Part shown: positions 50,556 to 59,378 of the stretch, one piece after another
How positions within the stretch are numbered: position 1 is the stretch's first letter
How the letters are laid out: every line of letters begins with the position of its first letter
Origin: Chryseobacterium sp. SN22
Lineage (GTDB): Bacteria; Bacteroidota; Bacteroidia; Flavobacteriales; Weeksellaceae
Direction: 5' to 3'
NCBI RefSeq assembly: GCF_008329705.1
Contig: NZ_VTSX01000011.1
Coordinates: forward strand, 82,200 to 146,199
DNA length: 64,000 nucleotides
Made by a program: the position numbers and the translations under genes
The notes under the pieces: model-generated
What the model saw: the letters and a program-made list of their open reading frames with translations, nothing else
Databases searched by the model: none
What the model was told of the DNA's origin: nothing

Positions 50556-51234
50556 CTTCAATATCAGAGCCATAACTGTACTCTTTCAGGATAAGTTTTT
50601 CCGGAATTTTAATGGTCAGGTCTACTTTCTGAATGCCGGTCAGAGCGTTATCAAACAAATACCCTGAGGAATATTGGATCTGTTCTCTTCTGATCACATA
50701 TTTAGAACCCGGATCCAATAATTCTTTCAGTTTTTCTTCCATTTCATCAGTCCTGGTATAATCTGCGCCAATATGGGTATAGTTCAGATCTGATTTTTCC
50801 AGCGTGACCAACAAAGATATTTTTTTATGTTTCAGTCTGGAATTTTTAAAAGCAGTGATTCTATAATTTGCAGAATCTATTTTCTCAGCTTTTATAACGT
50901 TTTCCTTGTTGGAATCTCCGAAATTACTTTCATTATCTTTGAATTGATTGGTATGTTTATATACAAAACTTATATGATCTCCCGATTGAATCACATTAAA
51001 AACATGTCTTCTGTTTTGATCCTTCTGAAAAATAGTACCTGTAATTTTTTTATCCCTAACCTGAAGAACAAGCCTGGCTTTTGTTGCGGAATCATAGAAA
51101 AAATCGGTAACCCACTGTTGACGATCCGGTTGGGTTCTTATATCTTTGTGCTTTATGAAATAATCAAAATGATATTCCTGGGAAAAAATCCGGATAAAGG
51201 ATAGAATAAAGAACAGCGGTATCAGTTTTTTCAT
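50551..51234 (-). CDS. Secreted protein of unknown function
   Basis: 227 residues with a signal peptide (cleavage near RIFSQ). The mature part is beta-rich, beginning YHFDYFIKHKD, with KISLLVTLEKSDLN and YVIRREQIQYSSG later. It appears distantly related along its length to the broken gene at 51723-52402 (shared FDY opening, LEKxD and KIRF/REQIQY blocks). No domain is recognised. The ATG overlaps the stop of the glycosylase gene by four bases (ATGA), so the two are coupled. Confidence 0.7.
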   Translation of the reverse strand: MKKLIPLFFILSFIRIFSQEYHFDYFIKHKDIRTQPDRQQWVTDFFYDSATKARLVLQVRDKKITGTIFQKDQNRRHVFNVIQSGDHISFVYKHTNQFKDNESNFGDSNKENVIKAEKIDSANYRITAFKNSRLKHKKISLLVTLEKSDLNYTHIGADYTRTDEMEEKLKELLDPGSKYVIRREQIQYSSGYLFDNALTGIQKVDLTIKIPEKLILKEYSYGSDIEE

Positions 51235-51719
51235 AAATACATTTTAATTTTCCTCCATTCTTCCAGTTTCTTCTCAAAAGAAATCGTGTGCAGCGGGCTT
51301 GTGGAAGGCATTAAAAATACAGGAATTTTGTAATTCTTTCCTAACATTTTCTGCAGATTCTTGTATGATTTTCCGCCGTTACAGAAAATGGCTTTGATAT
51401 TCGGATGGTTGTCCAGCAGCTCGTCGATCTGATTAGCTTCTTCATTCTTAATTTCCGAATCCAGACTTCCTTTTCTTTCGCAGGAGTCGATCACGTCCCA
51501 AAGTGCGATATGGTGTTTTCTTATCACCTCAATTCTTTCGGAATAATCATCGGTAAAACCCTCCTGAAGCAATTCAAAAATAATTTTCCAGAATTTGTTC
51601 TGCGGATGGGCGTAATACTGCTGTTTTTCCAATGATTTCACCCCGGGAATAGATCCCAGAATTAAAATTTCGGAATGGATATCAATGATGGGCGGAAAAG
51701 ATGAAATACGGTCGGACAT
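51231..51719 (-). CDS. DNA-deoxyinosine glycosylase, uracil-DNA glycosylase superfamily
   Basis: 162 residues. The N-terminal segment ILILGSIPGVKSLEKQQYYA and HPQNKFWKII are the active-site signatures of the DNA-deoxyinosine glycosylase branch, which removes hypoxanthine arising from adenine deamination. The C-terminal MPSTSPLHTISFEKKLEEW holds the DNA-intercalation loop. Its position between two related secreted-protein genes is odd: it is the only DNA repair gene here, and the overlap with the next gene suggests cotranscription. Confidence 0.88.
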   Translation of the reverse strand: MSDRISSFPPIIDIHSEILILGSIPGVKSLEKQQYYAHPQNKFWKIIFELLQEGFTDDYSERIEVIRKHHIALWDVIDSCERKGSLDSEIKNEEANQIDELLDNHPNIKAIFCNGGKSYKNLQKMLGKNYKIPVFLMPSTSPLHTISFEKKLEEWRKIKMYL

Positions 51720-51722
51720 CTT

Positions 51723-52402
51723 TTAATCTTTATAATCTTTAAACTGTTCTGTTATCATCTGCCGTATACCTTGCGGTAATGCGATTTTTTTATCTATAGT
51801 TTTTATATCCATTAATTCTTCTGTAAAAACATTCCCGTTCATGTAGTCAAACCTGATCTTTTTGATTACGTAATTCTCACGCGGTAGCTGTCTTTTAAAC
51901 TCTGATAAAATTTTTGCTTCGGTAAATTCGGAAATATCGGACAAATGAAAATACATCAAGTCAGAATCTGCTTTTTCAAGTTCAACATCAATAATGAAAT
52001 TTACCTTTTTGTTTTTATACGCTTTTACAACATATGCATTTTCACCAGTTTTTTCAATTTCAATACGATTTACAAATCTTTTATCTTTTGCGTCATCCTT
52101 AATAAACCTTCTTGCATATTGATAATTGTATAAATGGGACCGGCCTGCTTTTTCCAGAACAGCAAATCTATAGTTCATTTTAGTGTTAAGATCTTTTATC
52201 AACTGATTTTTTGTTTGTTAACTATATCTGAATTCATTTCATAAGAATGATCTTTAGAATTTACACATACGTTATAATCATCAAGCTTTTTTACTTCTGG
52301 CTTTATTCGCCTTGCCTGATAAGTTAGTAAATAATCAAATTCATAACTCTGACAAAACACCAAGCCAGAAACAAGTAGAAAAGAAAGTAAAAGCGTTCTC
52401 AT
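51723..52402 (-). pseudogene. Frameshifted secreted-protein gene related to 50551-51234
   Basis: The N-terminal frame (52402-52199) has a signal peptide (cleavage near FCQ), then SYEFDYLL, and stops at TGA. The rest (from 52202 to 51723) continues in another frame without a good start codon, and its tail matches the neighbouring protein's pattern (VELEKADSD, YVIKKIRFDYMNGNVFTEEL). A six-base A run lies just before the break. A one-base change there would restore a single gene of about 225 residues. It is either a pseudogene or a homopolymer sequencing error. Confidence 0.65.
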
Positions 52403-52445
52403 TGTAATTCTTTATTCATGATTAAATTTTAAAATTTCAAAAAAA

Positions 52446-52472
52446 TTGCGATTGATTTTTTTTCAATCGCAA
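52446..52472 (-). terminator. Terminator of the S9 peptidase gene
   Basis: A perfect 10-bp stem TTGCGATTGA/TCAATCGCAA with a 7-base loop, followed by T's on the minus strand. Confidence 0.85.
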
Positions 52473-52493
52473 GATAAATATTCATTTTTTATT

Positions 52494-54488
52494 TTACAAG
52501 GTTTCTTTCAGCCAGTCGAAGAACTCCCTTTGCCATACCAGCCCGTTCTGCGGATGAAGCACCCAGTGGTTTTCATTCGGGAAATAGACCAGTTTGGATT
52601 TCAGTCCGCGAAGCTTTGCCGCCTGGAATGCTTCCTGTCCCTGCTCGTAAGGCACCCGGTAATCGATTCCGCCCTGTACGATCATGATCGGCTTGTTCCA
52701 TTTGTCTACGAAATTGCTTGGATTGAATTCCGTGTAGGCTTTCGGAAGCGGTTTTTCCCATGGTGAACCCAGATCCCAATTGGCAAACCACAATTCTTCG
52801 GTGGTCAGGTACCAGGATTTCATATCGAATAACCCATCGTGTGCGATGAAAGTCTTGAAACGGTTCTGGTGAATTCCAGCCAGCATGAATACGCTGTATC
52901 CTCCGTAGCTTGCTCCTACTGCCGCTACCCGGTCGCCGTCTACATAAGGCAATGTTTTGGCATAATCGGTTGCCGCCAGATAATCCCGTATCGGCTGTCC
53001 GCCCCAGTCCCTGGAGATTTCTTCGTTCCATTTTGTTCCCCAGCCCGGCATTCCTCTCCTGTTCGGTGCCACAACGATATAACCGTTAGCTGCCATCAGA
53101 GCAAAGTTCCATCTTGTGCTGAAAAACTGAGTCAGGGCAGATTGCGGCCCTCCCTGGCAATACACCAGCGTCGGGTATTTTTTATTCGGGTCGAAATTCG
53201 GCGGGTAATGGAACCAAACGCCCATTTCCTTACCGTCGGAAGTCTTTACCATCTTCAGCTCGGATTTCCCTTGAGCCAGGTTGGCGTAAGCTTCTTTATT
53301 AGGTTCCGTGATCTGTTTCATTTCTCCGTTTTTGATATTTACAGAGAAAAGATCGGTCGCATGGTTGATGTCTGTTCTTCCCACCACAAGCGAATTTTTC
53401 TGATCAGCAAAAATTTCATTCACATCAAAGTTCCCTTGGGTAATCTGCTGAACCTTCGCATTTTTAGGATCTAATGAAAAAAGCTGCTTGGTCCCTCTGA
53501 AAGCGGCTGTAAAATAAATGGTTTTTGAATCCCCGCTCCAGAAAACGTCTCCTGAAACACTGTCGTCCCAGCCGGAAGTGAGGTTGGTTGTTTTCCCGGA
53601 CTTCCAGTCCATGATTTTGATATCGTTCTTATCGGCTTCATAGCCGTCTCTCGCCATACTCTGCCAAACCAGTGATTTCCCGTCAGGACTGAATTTCGGG
53701 TTAACATCATATCCTTTATTGGTTTCCGTTAAATTTTTTGTTGTTCCCGAAGCCAGGTCGTAGGCGAAAATATCCGTATTTGTGCTTGTGGAATATTCTT
53801 TTCCGCTTTTCGGCTTGGTCACGTATAAAAGCTGTGAAGAATCCGGGCTCCAGATAAAATCTTCGGCTCCCCCGAACGGCCTTTGCGGCGAATCCCACAT
53901 TTTCCCTTCCAGCAGGTCTTTGGCAGCCTCTGCCTTTTCGGAAACATTCACAACGAAAACGTGATTGTATTTTCCTTCATTGAAATAGTCCCAATGACGG
54001 TGATTCAGATCCGTGTAGACCTGGGCGGTGGTTTTCGGGGTATCGGAATATTTGTCCTTTCCCATGACTTTTTCCATCAGTACCTGTTTGCTGAAGGCTA
54101 TTTTTTTACCGTCCGGGGCAATAACGATATTATCGGCTTCCCCGACGGTATAAAATTCCGTCCATGTTTTTCCGTTGTCTCCGGAAAGGAAAATCTTGTC
54201 GCCTTCCTGCGCGTAGATCCCGTTTTTGTCCCACTGGATCAGGGCCTTCTTGCCTAAATCAATTTTGGACGACTGGTAATTAAGAACATTAAGAAAATAG
54301 TTCTCGTTTTTTGTTTTTTCTGTTTTAAGATCCACCTGGCCTACTTTATAGATCAGGGAGGACTGGTCAGGAGAAACAGCCTGTACACCCACTTTTTTCA
54401 AAGTCCACAGGATTTCAGGCGTCATTACTTGTTGTGCATTCATTAAAAGCGGAGCTGCCAGAGCCAGCAGACTGTACTTAAGTTTCAT
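52494..54488 (-). CDS. S9 family prolyl oligopeptidase-like peptidase
   Basis: 664 residues from the ATG at 54488, which opens a signal peptide (MKLKYSLLALAAPLLMNAQ). A frame from 54533 would add 15 residues ahead of it and is unlikely. A beta-propeller (about 40-400) gates a C-terminal alpha/beta hydrolase domain with nucleophile serine in GASYGGYS, aspartate in GGIDYRVPY and histidine in ENHWVL. It resembles the dipeptidyl-peptidase IV/acylaminoacyl branch of S9. Likely a periplasmic peptidase releasing short peptides. Confidence 0.92.
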   Translation of the reverse strand: MKLKYSLLALAAPLLMNAQQVMTPEILWTLKKVGVQAVSPDQSSLIYKVGQVDLKTEKTKNENYFLNVLNYQSSKIDLGKKALIQWDKNGIYAQEGDKIFLSGDNGKTWTEFYTVGEADNIVIAPDGKKIAFSKQVLMEKVMGKDKYSDTPKTTAQVYTDLNHRHWDYFNEGKYNHVFVVNVSEKAEAAKDLLEGKMWDSPQRPFGGAEDFIWSPDSSQLLYVTKPKSGKEYSTSTNTDIFAYDLASGTTKNLTETNKGYDVNPKFSPDGKSLVWQSMARDGYEADKNDIKIMDWKSGKTTNLTSGWDDSVSGDVFWSGDSKTIYFTAAFRGTKQLFSLDPKNAKVQQITQGNFDVNEIFADQKNSLVVGRTDINHATDLFSVNIKNGEMKQITEPNKEAYANLAQGKSELKMVKTSDGKEMGVWFHYPPNFDPNKKYPTLVYCQGGPQSALTQFFSTRWNFALMAANGYIVVAPNRRGMPGWGTKWNEEISRDWGGQPIRDYLAATDYAKTLPYVDGDRVAAVGASYGGYSVFMLAGIHQNRFKTFIAHDGLFDMKSWYLTTEELWFANWDLGSPWEKPLPKAYTEFNPSNFVDKWNKPIMIVQGGIDYRVPYEQGQEAFQAAKLRGLKSKLVYFPNENHWVLHPQNGLVWQREFFDWLKETL

Positions 54489-54558
54489 ATGTTGATATTC
54501 ATTTTTATGACCGGGGCCCTGTTGTAAAGGCACCGTTCTTATTCATTTCAAAGATGGC

Positions 54559-54566
54559 CAAAGTTA
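54559..54566 (-). promoter_or_regulatory. -7 box of the S9 peptidase gene
   Basis: Minus-strand TAACTTTG matches TAnnTTTG, about 70 bases before the chosen ATG. Confidence 0.55.
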
Positions 54567-54610
54567 ATTATTTAAAATAAAACAGGGAGCGGGAATCAGG
54601 ATTAATTTAT

Positions 54611-54660
54611 GAGGGAGCCGGAAGAGGGAAGCTGGAGGCTGGAAGTTTTATAGTCAATAT
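54611..54660 (+). repeat. Dispersed intergenic repeat, family 1, copy D
   Basis: GGAAGAGGGAAGCTGGAGGC then TGGAAGTTTTATAGTCAATAT. The 54489-54972 spacer holds this, the S9 promoter and a terminator. Confidence 0.65.
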
Positions 54661-54786
54661 CATAAAATAAGTATCCTAAGTCTGAATTGAGTTGTTCGTT
54701 ATCCGCTCAATAAAATTTCTTTCCAGATCGGATTTAAATGCCCGAAACTTTTCACTTTACTAACTCACTGAAAATAAGACTGAAAG

Positions 54787-54817
54787 ACAAAACCTAACGG
54801 GTCTGAAAACCCGTTAG
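54787..54817 (-). terminator. Hairpin terminator downstream of the holin-family gene
   Basis: A 9-bp stem CTAACGGGT/ACCCGTTAG (54794-54802 with 54809-54817), with GTTTTG following on the minus strand. It lies about 155 bases after the stop codon. Confidence 0.55.
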
Positions 54818-54972
54818 CTTTTATTAATTCACTCAGTTCCCTGTATTTAAAACTACCCTTTGTTATTAAATATGCTATTCCTATTTTTCCGAAGTATAGT
54901 CAAAAAAAAGAACGAACCGAAGTCCGCCCAAGTTGATTGATATATAACCTTTGATTGATTGATTTCTTTTTA

Positions 54973-55317
54973 TCAATCGCTATCCGAAAACATCGAATTG
55001 GCGAGAGAGGTAACAACGGAGAGCAGGATGCTGAAAATCAGGGCCCACAAAAACCCGTTCACTTCCATGCTGTCTATAAGATAGTCCGCGATCAGAATGA
55101 TAATGGCATTGATAACGAGGGTAAATAAACCTAACGTAATAATTGTAAGCGGCAGCCCCAAAATTTTAAGGACCGGCCTTACGAATAAGTTCAGCAAGCC
55201 CAGCACGACCGCAAAAATCACCGCTCCCGTAAATCCTGCGAAATGCACGCCCGGCAAAATCCAGGTCAGTAAATAAGCTACAATGGCGGTTACCAGAAGG
55301 CGGATGATTAAATTCAT
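54973..55317 (-). CDS. Phage holin family-like membrane protein (PF04020 type)
   Basis: 114 residues with four hydrophobic helices. The family-typical GLLNLFVRPVLKILGLPLTI, then TLGLFTLVINAI, is present. Despite the name, these small four-helix proteins are widespread chromosomal membrane proteins with no shown lytic role, and no phage genes are nearby. Monocistronic, with family-1 repeats on both sides. Confidence 0.85.
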   Translation of the reverse strand: MNLIIRLLVTAIVAYLLTWILPGVHFAGFTGAVIFAVVLGLLNLFVRPVLKILGLPLTIITLGLFTLVINAIIILIADYLIDSMEVNGFLWALIFSILLSVVTSLANSMFSDSD

Positions 55318-55536
55318 ACGTTTATTTTATCGGAGGTTTGTATGCAAAATGTATTCCATTTCTGAGGGAAATTTAATAGACAATGGGTTGGCTATTGAAA
55401 TGGTGTTATGTATATTGGATTCCAGTCATCGGGCTGCCCCCGGTAGTGCTGTAAGCCGCCTCTTCGGAACTAGAGCATTCCTGAATACAGATATTCACAA
55501 AATAAATTTAATATCATTGGCTGAGATTAACCGGGA

Positions 55537-55569
55537 AACTTCCAGCATCCGGCATCCCTCTTCCACCCT
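55537..55569 (-). repeat. Dispersed intergenic repeat, family 1, copy E (inverted)
   Basis: On the minus strand GGAAGAGGGATGCCGGATGC then TGGAAGTTT, inverted relative to the other copies. It lies just downstream of the thioesterase gene. Confidence 0.65.
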
Positions 55570-55579
55570 TACATTAAAA

Positions 55580-56002
55580 TTATTTTATCTTCATCATCGT
55601 TACCAGTGAAGTCGCGACATGACTTTCGGATCCGCCGTTTTCATCGACGGTGTAAATTTCAGTGCGGATGACACTGATTTTGGCACCGCCTTTCACCACG
55701 TAGGATTTTGAAACCAATGCGTCACCGATTGCCGGCCGCAGGTAATTGACTTTCAGTTCGACCGTCACCACATAGCAGTCTTCCTCGTAATGACTGACAG
55801 CGGCATAATCTGAAGAAACATCGACCAGAGAAGCGATCATGGCCCCGTTGAACATCCCGGCCTTCCGGGTCATCAGGTCCATTTTCGGGATTTTCATCGA
55901 GATAAAGTCGGTTTCCGCTTCCAGGAGTTCGGCTTTGTAGAATTTTAAAGTTTCGGAACGGTTGAAACTGTCGGTAATCAGCTGCTTTTTTTCTAGGGTC
56001 AT
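55580..56002 (-). CDS. PaaI-like hotdog thioesterase
   Basis: 140 residues of hotdog fold. The central helix contains GMFNGAMIASLVDVSSDYAAVS, where the Asn/Asp positions supply the catalytic groups in PaaI-type acyl-CoA thioesterases. VELKVNYLRPAIGDALVSKS is a conserved strand. It probably hydrolyses acyl-CoA thioesters; the acyl group is unknown. It starts 33 bases after the alpha/beta hydrolase stop codon and may be cotranscribed with it. Confidence 0.82.
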   Translation of the reverse strand: MTLEKKQLITDSFNRSETLKFYKAELLEAETDFISMKIPKMDLMTRKAGMFNGAMIASLVDVSSDYAAVSHYEEDCYVVTVELKVNYLRPAIGDALVSKSYVVKGGAKISVIRTEIYTVDENGGSESHVATSLVTMMKIK

Positions 56003-56035
56003 AGCAATTTGTTTAATTTAATCTATACGTTCTGT

Positions 56036-56818
56036 TCAGGGCTTATTTATGAATTCAATAACATCTTTACTGAGCTCTTCCGCCCTTTCGACCGGGACGC
56101 CGTGTGACGCACCTTTGTAGATTTTCAGTTTGGAGTCTGGGATTTCTTTGGCGATATATCCGGTGTGGGAACGGAGAATCAGGTCATTTTCTCCGGCCAC
56201 CACGAGGGTTTTAGCTTTGATGTTGTTGAGCTGCTCTTTCGTAATTTTTGGTTCGTCAATCATCAGCTGGATAAGGCGGATTTCACTTTGGGGTTTTTGT
56301 TGGGCTGTTTTTTCAGCCACGTCGCGTTTCATCGACTGCACCTCGTTCTCCCCTACGCCGGCCGGAAAAACATTGGCCCCGCTGGTGATTATTTTATTTA
56401 TTCTGGCAGGATATTTAATCGCAAATTCAAGCGCGGTATTTCCGCCGTCGCTCCATCCGAGAATGTTGATCTTTTTGAGTTTCAGCACATCGGCCAGCAG
56501 TTTTACGTCGTCGGCAAATTTTCTGTACGTCAGCGGTTCTTTAGAAGCATCCGTACTTTTTCCCTGCCCGCGCGAATCCATCGCGATAATCATGAAATGC
56601 TTTGAAAGGGTCGGTATTTCTTTGGCAAACGCGTCAATGCTGCCTCCGTTTCCGTGAAGCAGGAATAAAGGTCTTCCTTTTCCGTACACTTCGTAATAAA
56701 TATCAGCGTCTTTAAGGTGCAGGATTTTTCCGGCAGCGGGATTTTTCCCAAAATTATAGTTTTGAGCAAAGCTGAGCGTACAGAAACAAAGGATGATCAG
56801 CCCGATTACTTTTTTCAT
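56036..56818 (-). CDS. Exported alpha/beta hydrolase
   Basis: 260 residues with a signal peptide ending SFAQN. The oxyanion segment is LLHGNGG, the nucleophile is Ser123 in GWSDGG, the acidic residue is in AGENDLI and the histidine is in GASHGVP. It is a serine-type alpha/beta hydrolase, most likely an esterase; the substrate is unknown. No lid domain is obvious. Periplasmic. Confidence 0.88.
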   Translation of the reverse strand: MKKVIGLIILCFCTLSFAQNYNFGKNPAAGKILHLKDADIYYEVYGKGRPLFLLHGNGGSIDAFAKEIPTLSKHFMIIAMDSRGQGKSTDASKEPLTYRKFADDVKLLADVLKLKKINILGWSDGGNTALEFAIKYPARINKIITSGANVFPAGVGENEVQSMKRDVAEKTAQQKPQSEIRLIQLMIDEPKITKEQLNNIKAKTLVVAGENDLILRSHTGYIAKEIPDSKLKIYKGASHGVPVERAEELSKDVIEFINKP

Positions 56819-56952
56819 GCTGTGAAAATTTTAGCTGAGATTAAAGGTAGGAAATTTACCCGTATTAGAGGACTTATCATTTTTTTTCTCACGCAGATGA
56901 ACGAGATTGCGCAGATTTTGATTGTAAAGAGACAGAATGGTTCCGATTGCAA

Positions 56953-59079
56953 TTAAGCAAGAACTACGGCAAAATTTTCGTCCATGGAAAGAATTCCTTC
57001 GGATAAAGTTTCCGGATGTGAGGTAAAGCCTTTCAGCTTTGAAGTCTTCCCTTTCACGACCAGGTCCATCAATTGTTTATCCGACAGTTTTTTGCCGAAG
57101 ATCTCAAAAGAAACTTTAAAGCCGCAGTTTTTGAAATCCGAACAGCCAACCGCCGTCTTTCCTTTCAGTAAGTGATGCGCTTTGCATTTCGGGCACTGGG
57201 TTTCTTCCCAGGATGCCAGCTCTTTTTTTGCGGCCGGTTCCCGTTTTTTCTTTTCCTTGGCAACTTCAACTTTTTCTTCTTCCAGGGAAATTACCTTTCC
57301 TTTTCCGTCCACCACTTTTTTGGTAAGTTCCGTCACCATCTGGATCAGCTCTTCCTTAAACAGGTTGGCTTCATACTGCCCGCTTTCGATCTTGCGGAGC
57401 TTGGACTCCCACTCTCCGGTCAGTTCCGGGCTTTTCAGCAGTTCGTCTTCAATGGTATCGATCAGCTGGATTCCGGTCTGGGTCGCGATCAGGTTTTTCC
57501 TTTTTTTCTCGATGTATTTCCGTTTGAAAAGCGTTTCGATGATGTTGGCGCGGGTCGAAGGCCTTCCGATGCCGTTATTTTTCAGCATTTCACGAAGCTC
57601 TTCGTCCTCTACCTGTCTTCCCGCAGTCTCCATAGCTCTCAGAAGAGTCGCTTCGGTATAAGGTTTCGGCGGCGATGTTTTCCCCTGATGGATCATCGGA
57701 TCATGCGGCCCGGTTTCTCCTACAATAAACTCAGGAATGGTCTGTTCCTCTTCCTTTTCTTTTTCTTTGTCTGTGGTTTCTTCTTTCGGCTCTTTGGCAT
57801 AAACGGCTCTCCAACCCGGTTCCAAAACCTGTCTTCCGCTGGTTTTAAAAGGAATCGTTCCTACTTTTCCTTCCACCAACGTATTCGAGATCTTACATTC
57901 CGGGTAAAAAACGGCGATAAAACGTTTCGCTACGAGATCGTACACCAGCTTTTCCTCACGGCTCAGATTCTGGGAAGGCGGAACTTCCGTCGGAATAATG
58001 GCATGGTGGTCGGTGACTTTTGCATCATCGAAAACCGCTTTTGATTTCGGGATGGGTGCTTCCAGCAGCGGCGCGATCAGCTCCTGATAGAAGTACATCT
58101 TCCGGAGAATGCCTTCTATTTTCGGATGCAGGCTTTCGGATAGATAGGTTGTGTCTACCCTTGGATAGGTAACATGCTTTTTCTCGTAAAGGCTCTGGAT
58201 ATAGTTGAGCGTATTCTCCGCAGAATAGCCGTATTTTTTGTTGGCTTCTACCTGAAGGGCCGTTAAGTCAAACAGTCTCGGATTCTTCTCTTTGCCTTCC
58301 TTAATTTCAAAAGAAACAATCTCGAAAAGATTTACCTTTAGATATTCCAAGCCTTTTTCGGCGCGTTCCAACGTTTTTAAGCGGTCGATCGCTGCATTGA
58401 AGATCACGTCGCGGTATTTGGTTTTCAGTTCCCAATATTCTTCGGTGGTAAAAGCATCGATTTCTTTCTGGCGCTGCACAAGCATGGCCAATGTAGGCGT
58501 CTGTACCCTTCCGATGGAAAGAACGGCCTTGTTTCCGCCGAACTTCTTGGTAAAAAGCCGTGTCGCATTGATGCCTAACAGCCAGTCACCGATCGCTCTT
58601 GCATTCCCTGCGAGATAAAGATTTTTATAATCTTCAGCAGGCTTTAATTTCTGAAAACCTTCTTTAATCGCCTCTTCGGTAAGGGACGAAATCCACAGCC
58701 GCTGAATGGGCTTATTGCATTTTGCCTTCTGCAGCACCCACCGCTGGATCAGCTCTCCTTCCTGCCCGGCATCCCCGCAGTTGATGACCTCATCGCATTC
58801 TTCCACCAGTCTTTCAATCACTTTAAACTGGTTTTCAACGCCTTTGTTCGGAATTAATTTAATCCCGAAATTAGAAGGAATAATCGGCAGCAGAAAAAGG
58901 TTCCAGGATTTGTACTGGGGACCGTAATCGTGCGGTTCCTTGAGGGTGCAGAGGTGTCCGAATGTCCATGTCACGCAATAGCCGTTTCCTTCCATATAGC
59001 CCTGTTTCGGCGTCGTCGCGCCCAATACTCTGGCAATATCTCTGGCAACACTGGGTTTTTCGGCAATACAAAGTTTCAT
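56953..59079 (-). CDS. topB: DNA topoisomerase III (type IA)
   Basis: 708 residues. The TOPRIM domain starts at MKLCIAEKPSVARDIA (Glu7), with CGDAGQEGEL at 101-110. The catalytic tyrosine is Tyr305 in HVTYPRVDT. A C-terminal four-cysteine zinc-ribbon motif (CPKC...GCSDFKNC) follows a charged linker. It relaxes and decatenates DNA through a 5'-phosphotyrosine intermediate. Length and order fit TopB rather than TopA. It is a single gene that ends next to the alpha/beta hydrolase. Confidence 0.93.
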   Translation of the reverse strand: MKLCIAEKPSVARDIARVLGATTPKQGYMEGNGYCVTWTFGHLCTLKEPHDYGPQYKSWNLFLLPIIPSNFGIKLIPNKGVENQFKVIERLVEECDEVINCGDAGQEGELIQRWVLQKAKCNKPIQRLWISSLTEEAIKEGFQKLKPAEDYKNLYLAGNARAIGDWLLGINATRLFTKKFGGNKAVLSIGRVQTPTLAMLVQRQKEIDAFTTEEYWELKTKYRDVIFNAAIDRLKTLERAEKGLEYLKVNLFEIVSFEIKEGKEKNPRLFDLTALQVEANKKYGYSAENTLNYIQSLYEKKHVTYPRVDTTYLSESLHPKIEGILRKMYFYQELIAPLLEAPIPKSKAVFDDAKVTDHHAIIPTEVPPSQNLSREEKLVYDLVAKRFIAVFYPECKISNTLVEGKVGTIPFKTSGRQVLEPGWRAVYAKEPKEETTDKEKEKEEEQTIPEFIVGETGPHDPMIHQGKTSPPKPYTEATLLRAMETAGRQVEDEELREMLKNNGIGRPSTRANIIETLFKRKYIEKKRKNLIATQTGIQLIDTIEDELLKSPELTGEWESKLRKIESGQYEANLFKEELIQMVTELTKKVVDGKGKVISLEEEKVEVAKEKKKREPAAKKELASWEETQCPKCKAHHLLKGKTAVGCSDFKNCGFKVSFEIFGKKLSDKQLMDLVVKGKTSKLKGFTSHPETLSEGILSMDENFAVVLA

Positions 59080-59326
59080 GAAGTTCTCGGGATTTTGAAG
59101 AGGGCAAAAATCGGGATTTTTTTTGGAATTTGCTAATTTGTTAAAAACAGATGATTAACTATCCGACTAAATTGAAAAGTCATCAGATTTCTATTTCGTA
59201 TTCAAACGTTTGCTAATGGCTGTAAAGACAATATGTTTTCTTTTTAAATCTGATTTAAAAGTACAGTTTTTGAAGATGTAATACAGCTTTATGAAAAGGA
59301 TTGCCTGATACTTTTCTTAAACAGAA

Positions 59327-59346
59327 AGCTCCCTTAAAAGAGAGCT
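59327..59346 (-). terminator. Weak terminator of the pirin gene
   Basis: On the minus strand AGCTCTCTT pairs with AAGGGAGCT (one wobble), followed by a T-rich stretch. Confidence 0.4.
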
Positions 59347-59378
59347 CATTTGTAGTAGGTATAAAAATTTGATTTAAA

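Noticed and set aside
52199..52215. Programmed -1 frameshift joining the two halves of the 51723-52402 gene
   Set aside because: The A run is not arranged as a canonical X XXY YYZ slippery site in the zero frame and no stimulatory stem-loop is evident; a mutation or sequencing slip is simpler.
54973..55317. Prophage suggested by the holin-family gene
   Set aside because: No other phage gene, integrase or attachment site is nearby; this family is common on chromosomes.
55283..55609. 108-residue plus-strand reading frame
   Set aside because: It overlaps the ends of two real genes and crosses a family-1 repeat; no domain or promoter.
57172..58044. 290-residue plus-strand reading frame inside topB
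   Set aside because: Its Phe-rich, low-complexity translation is antisense to the Lys/Glu-rich linker region of topoisomerase III.
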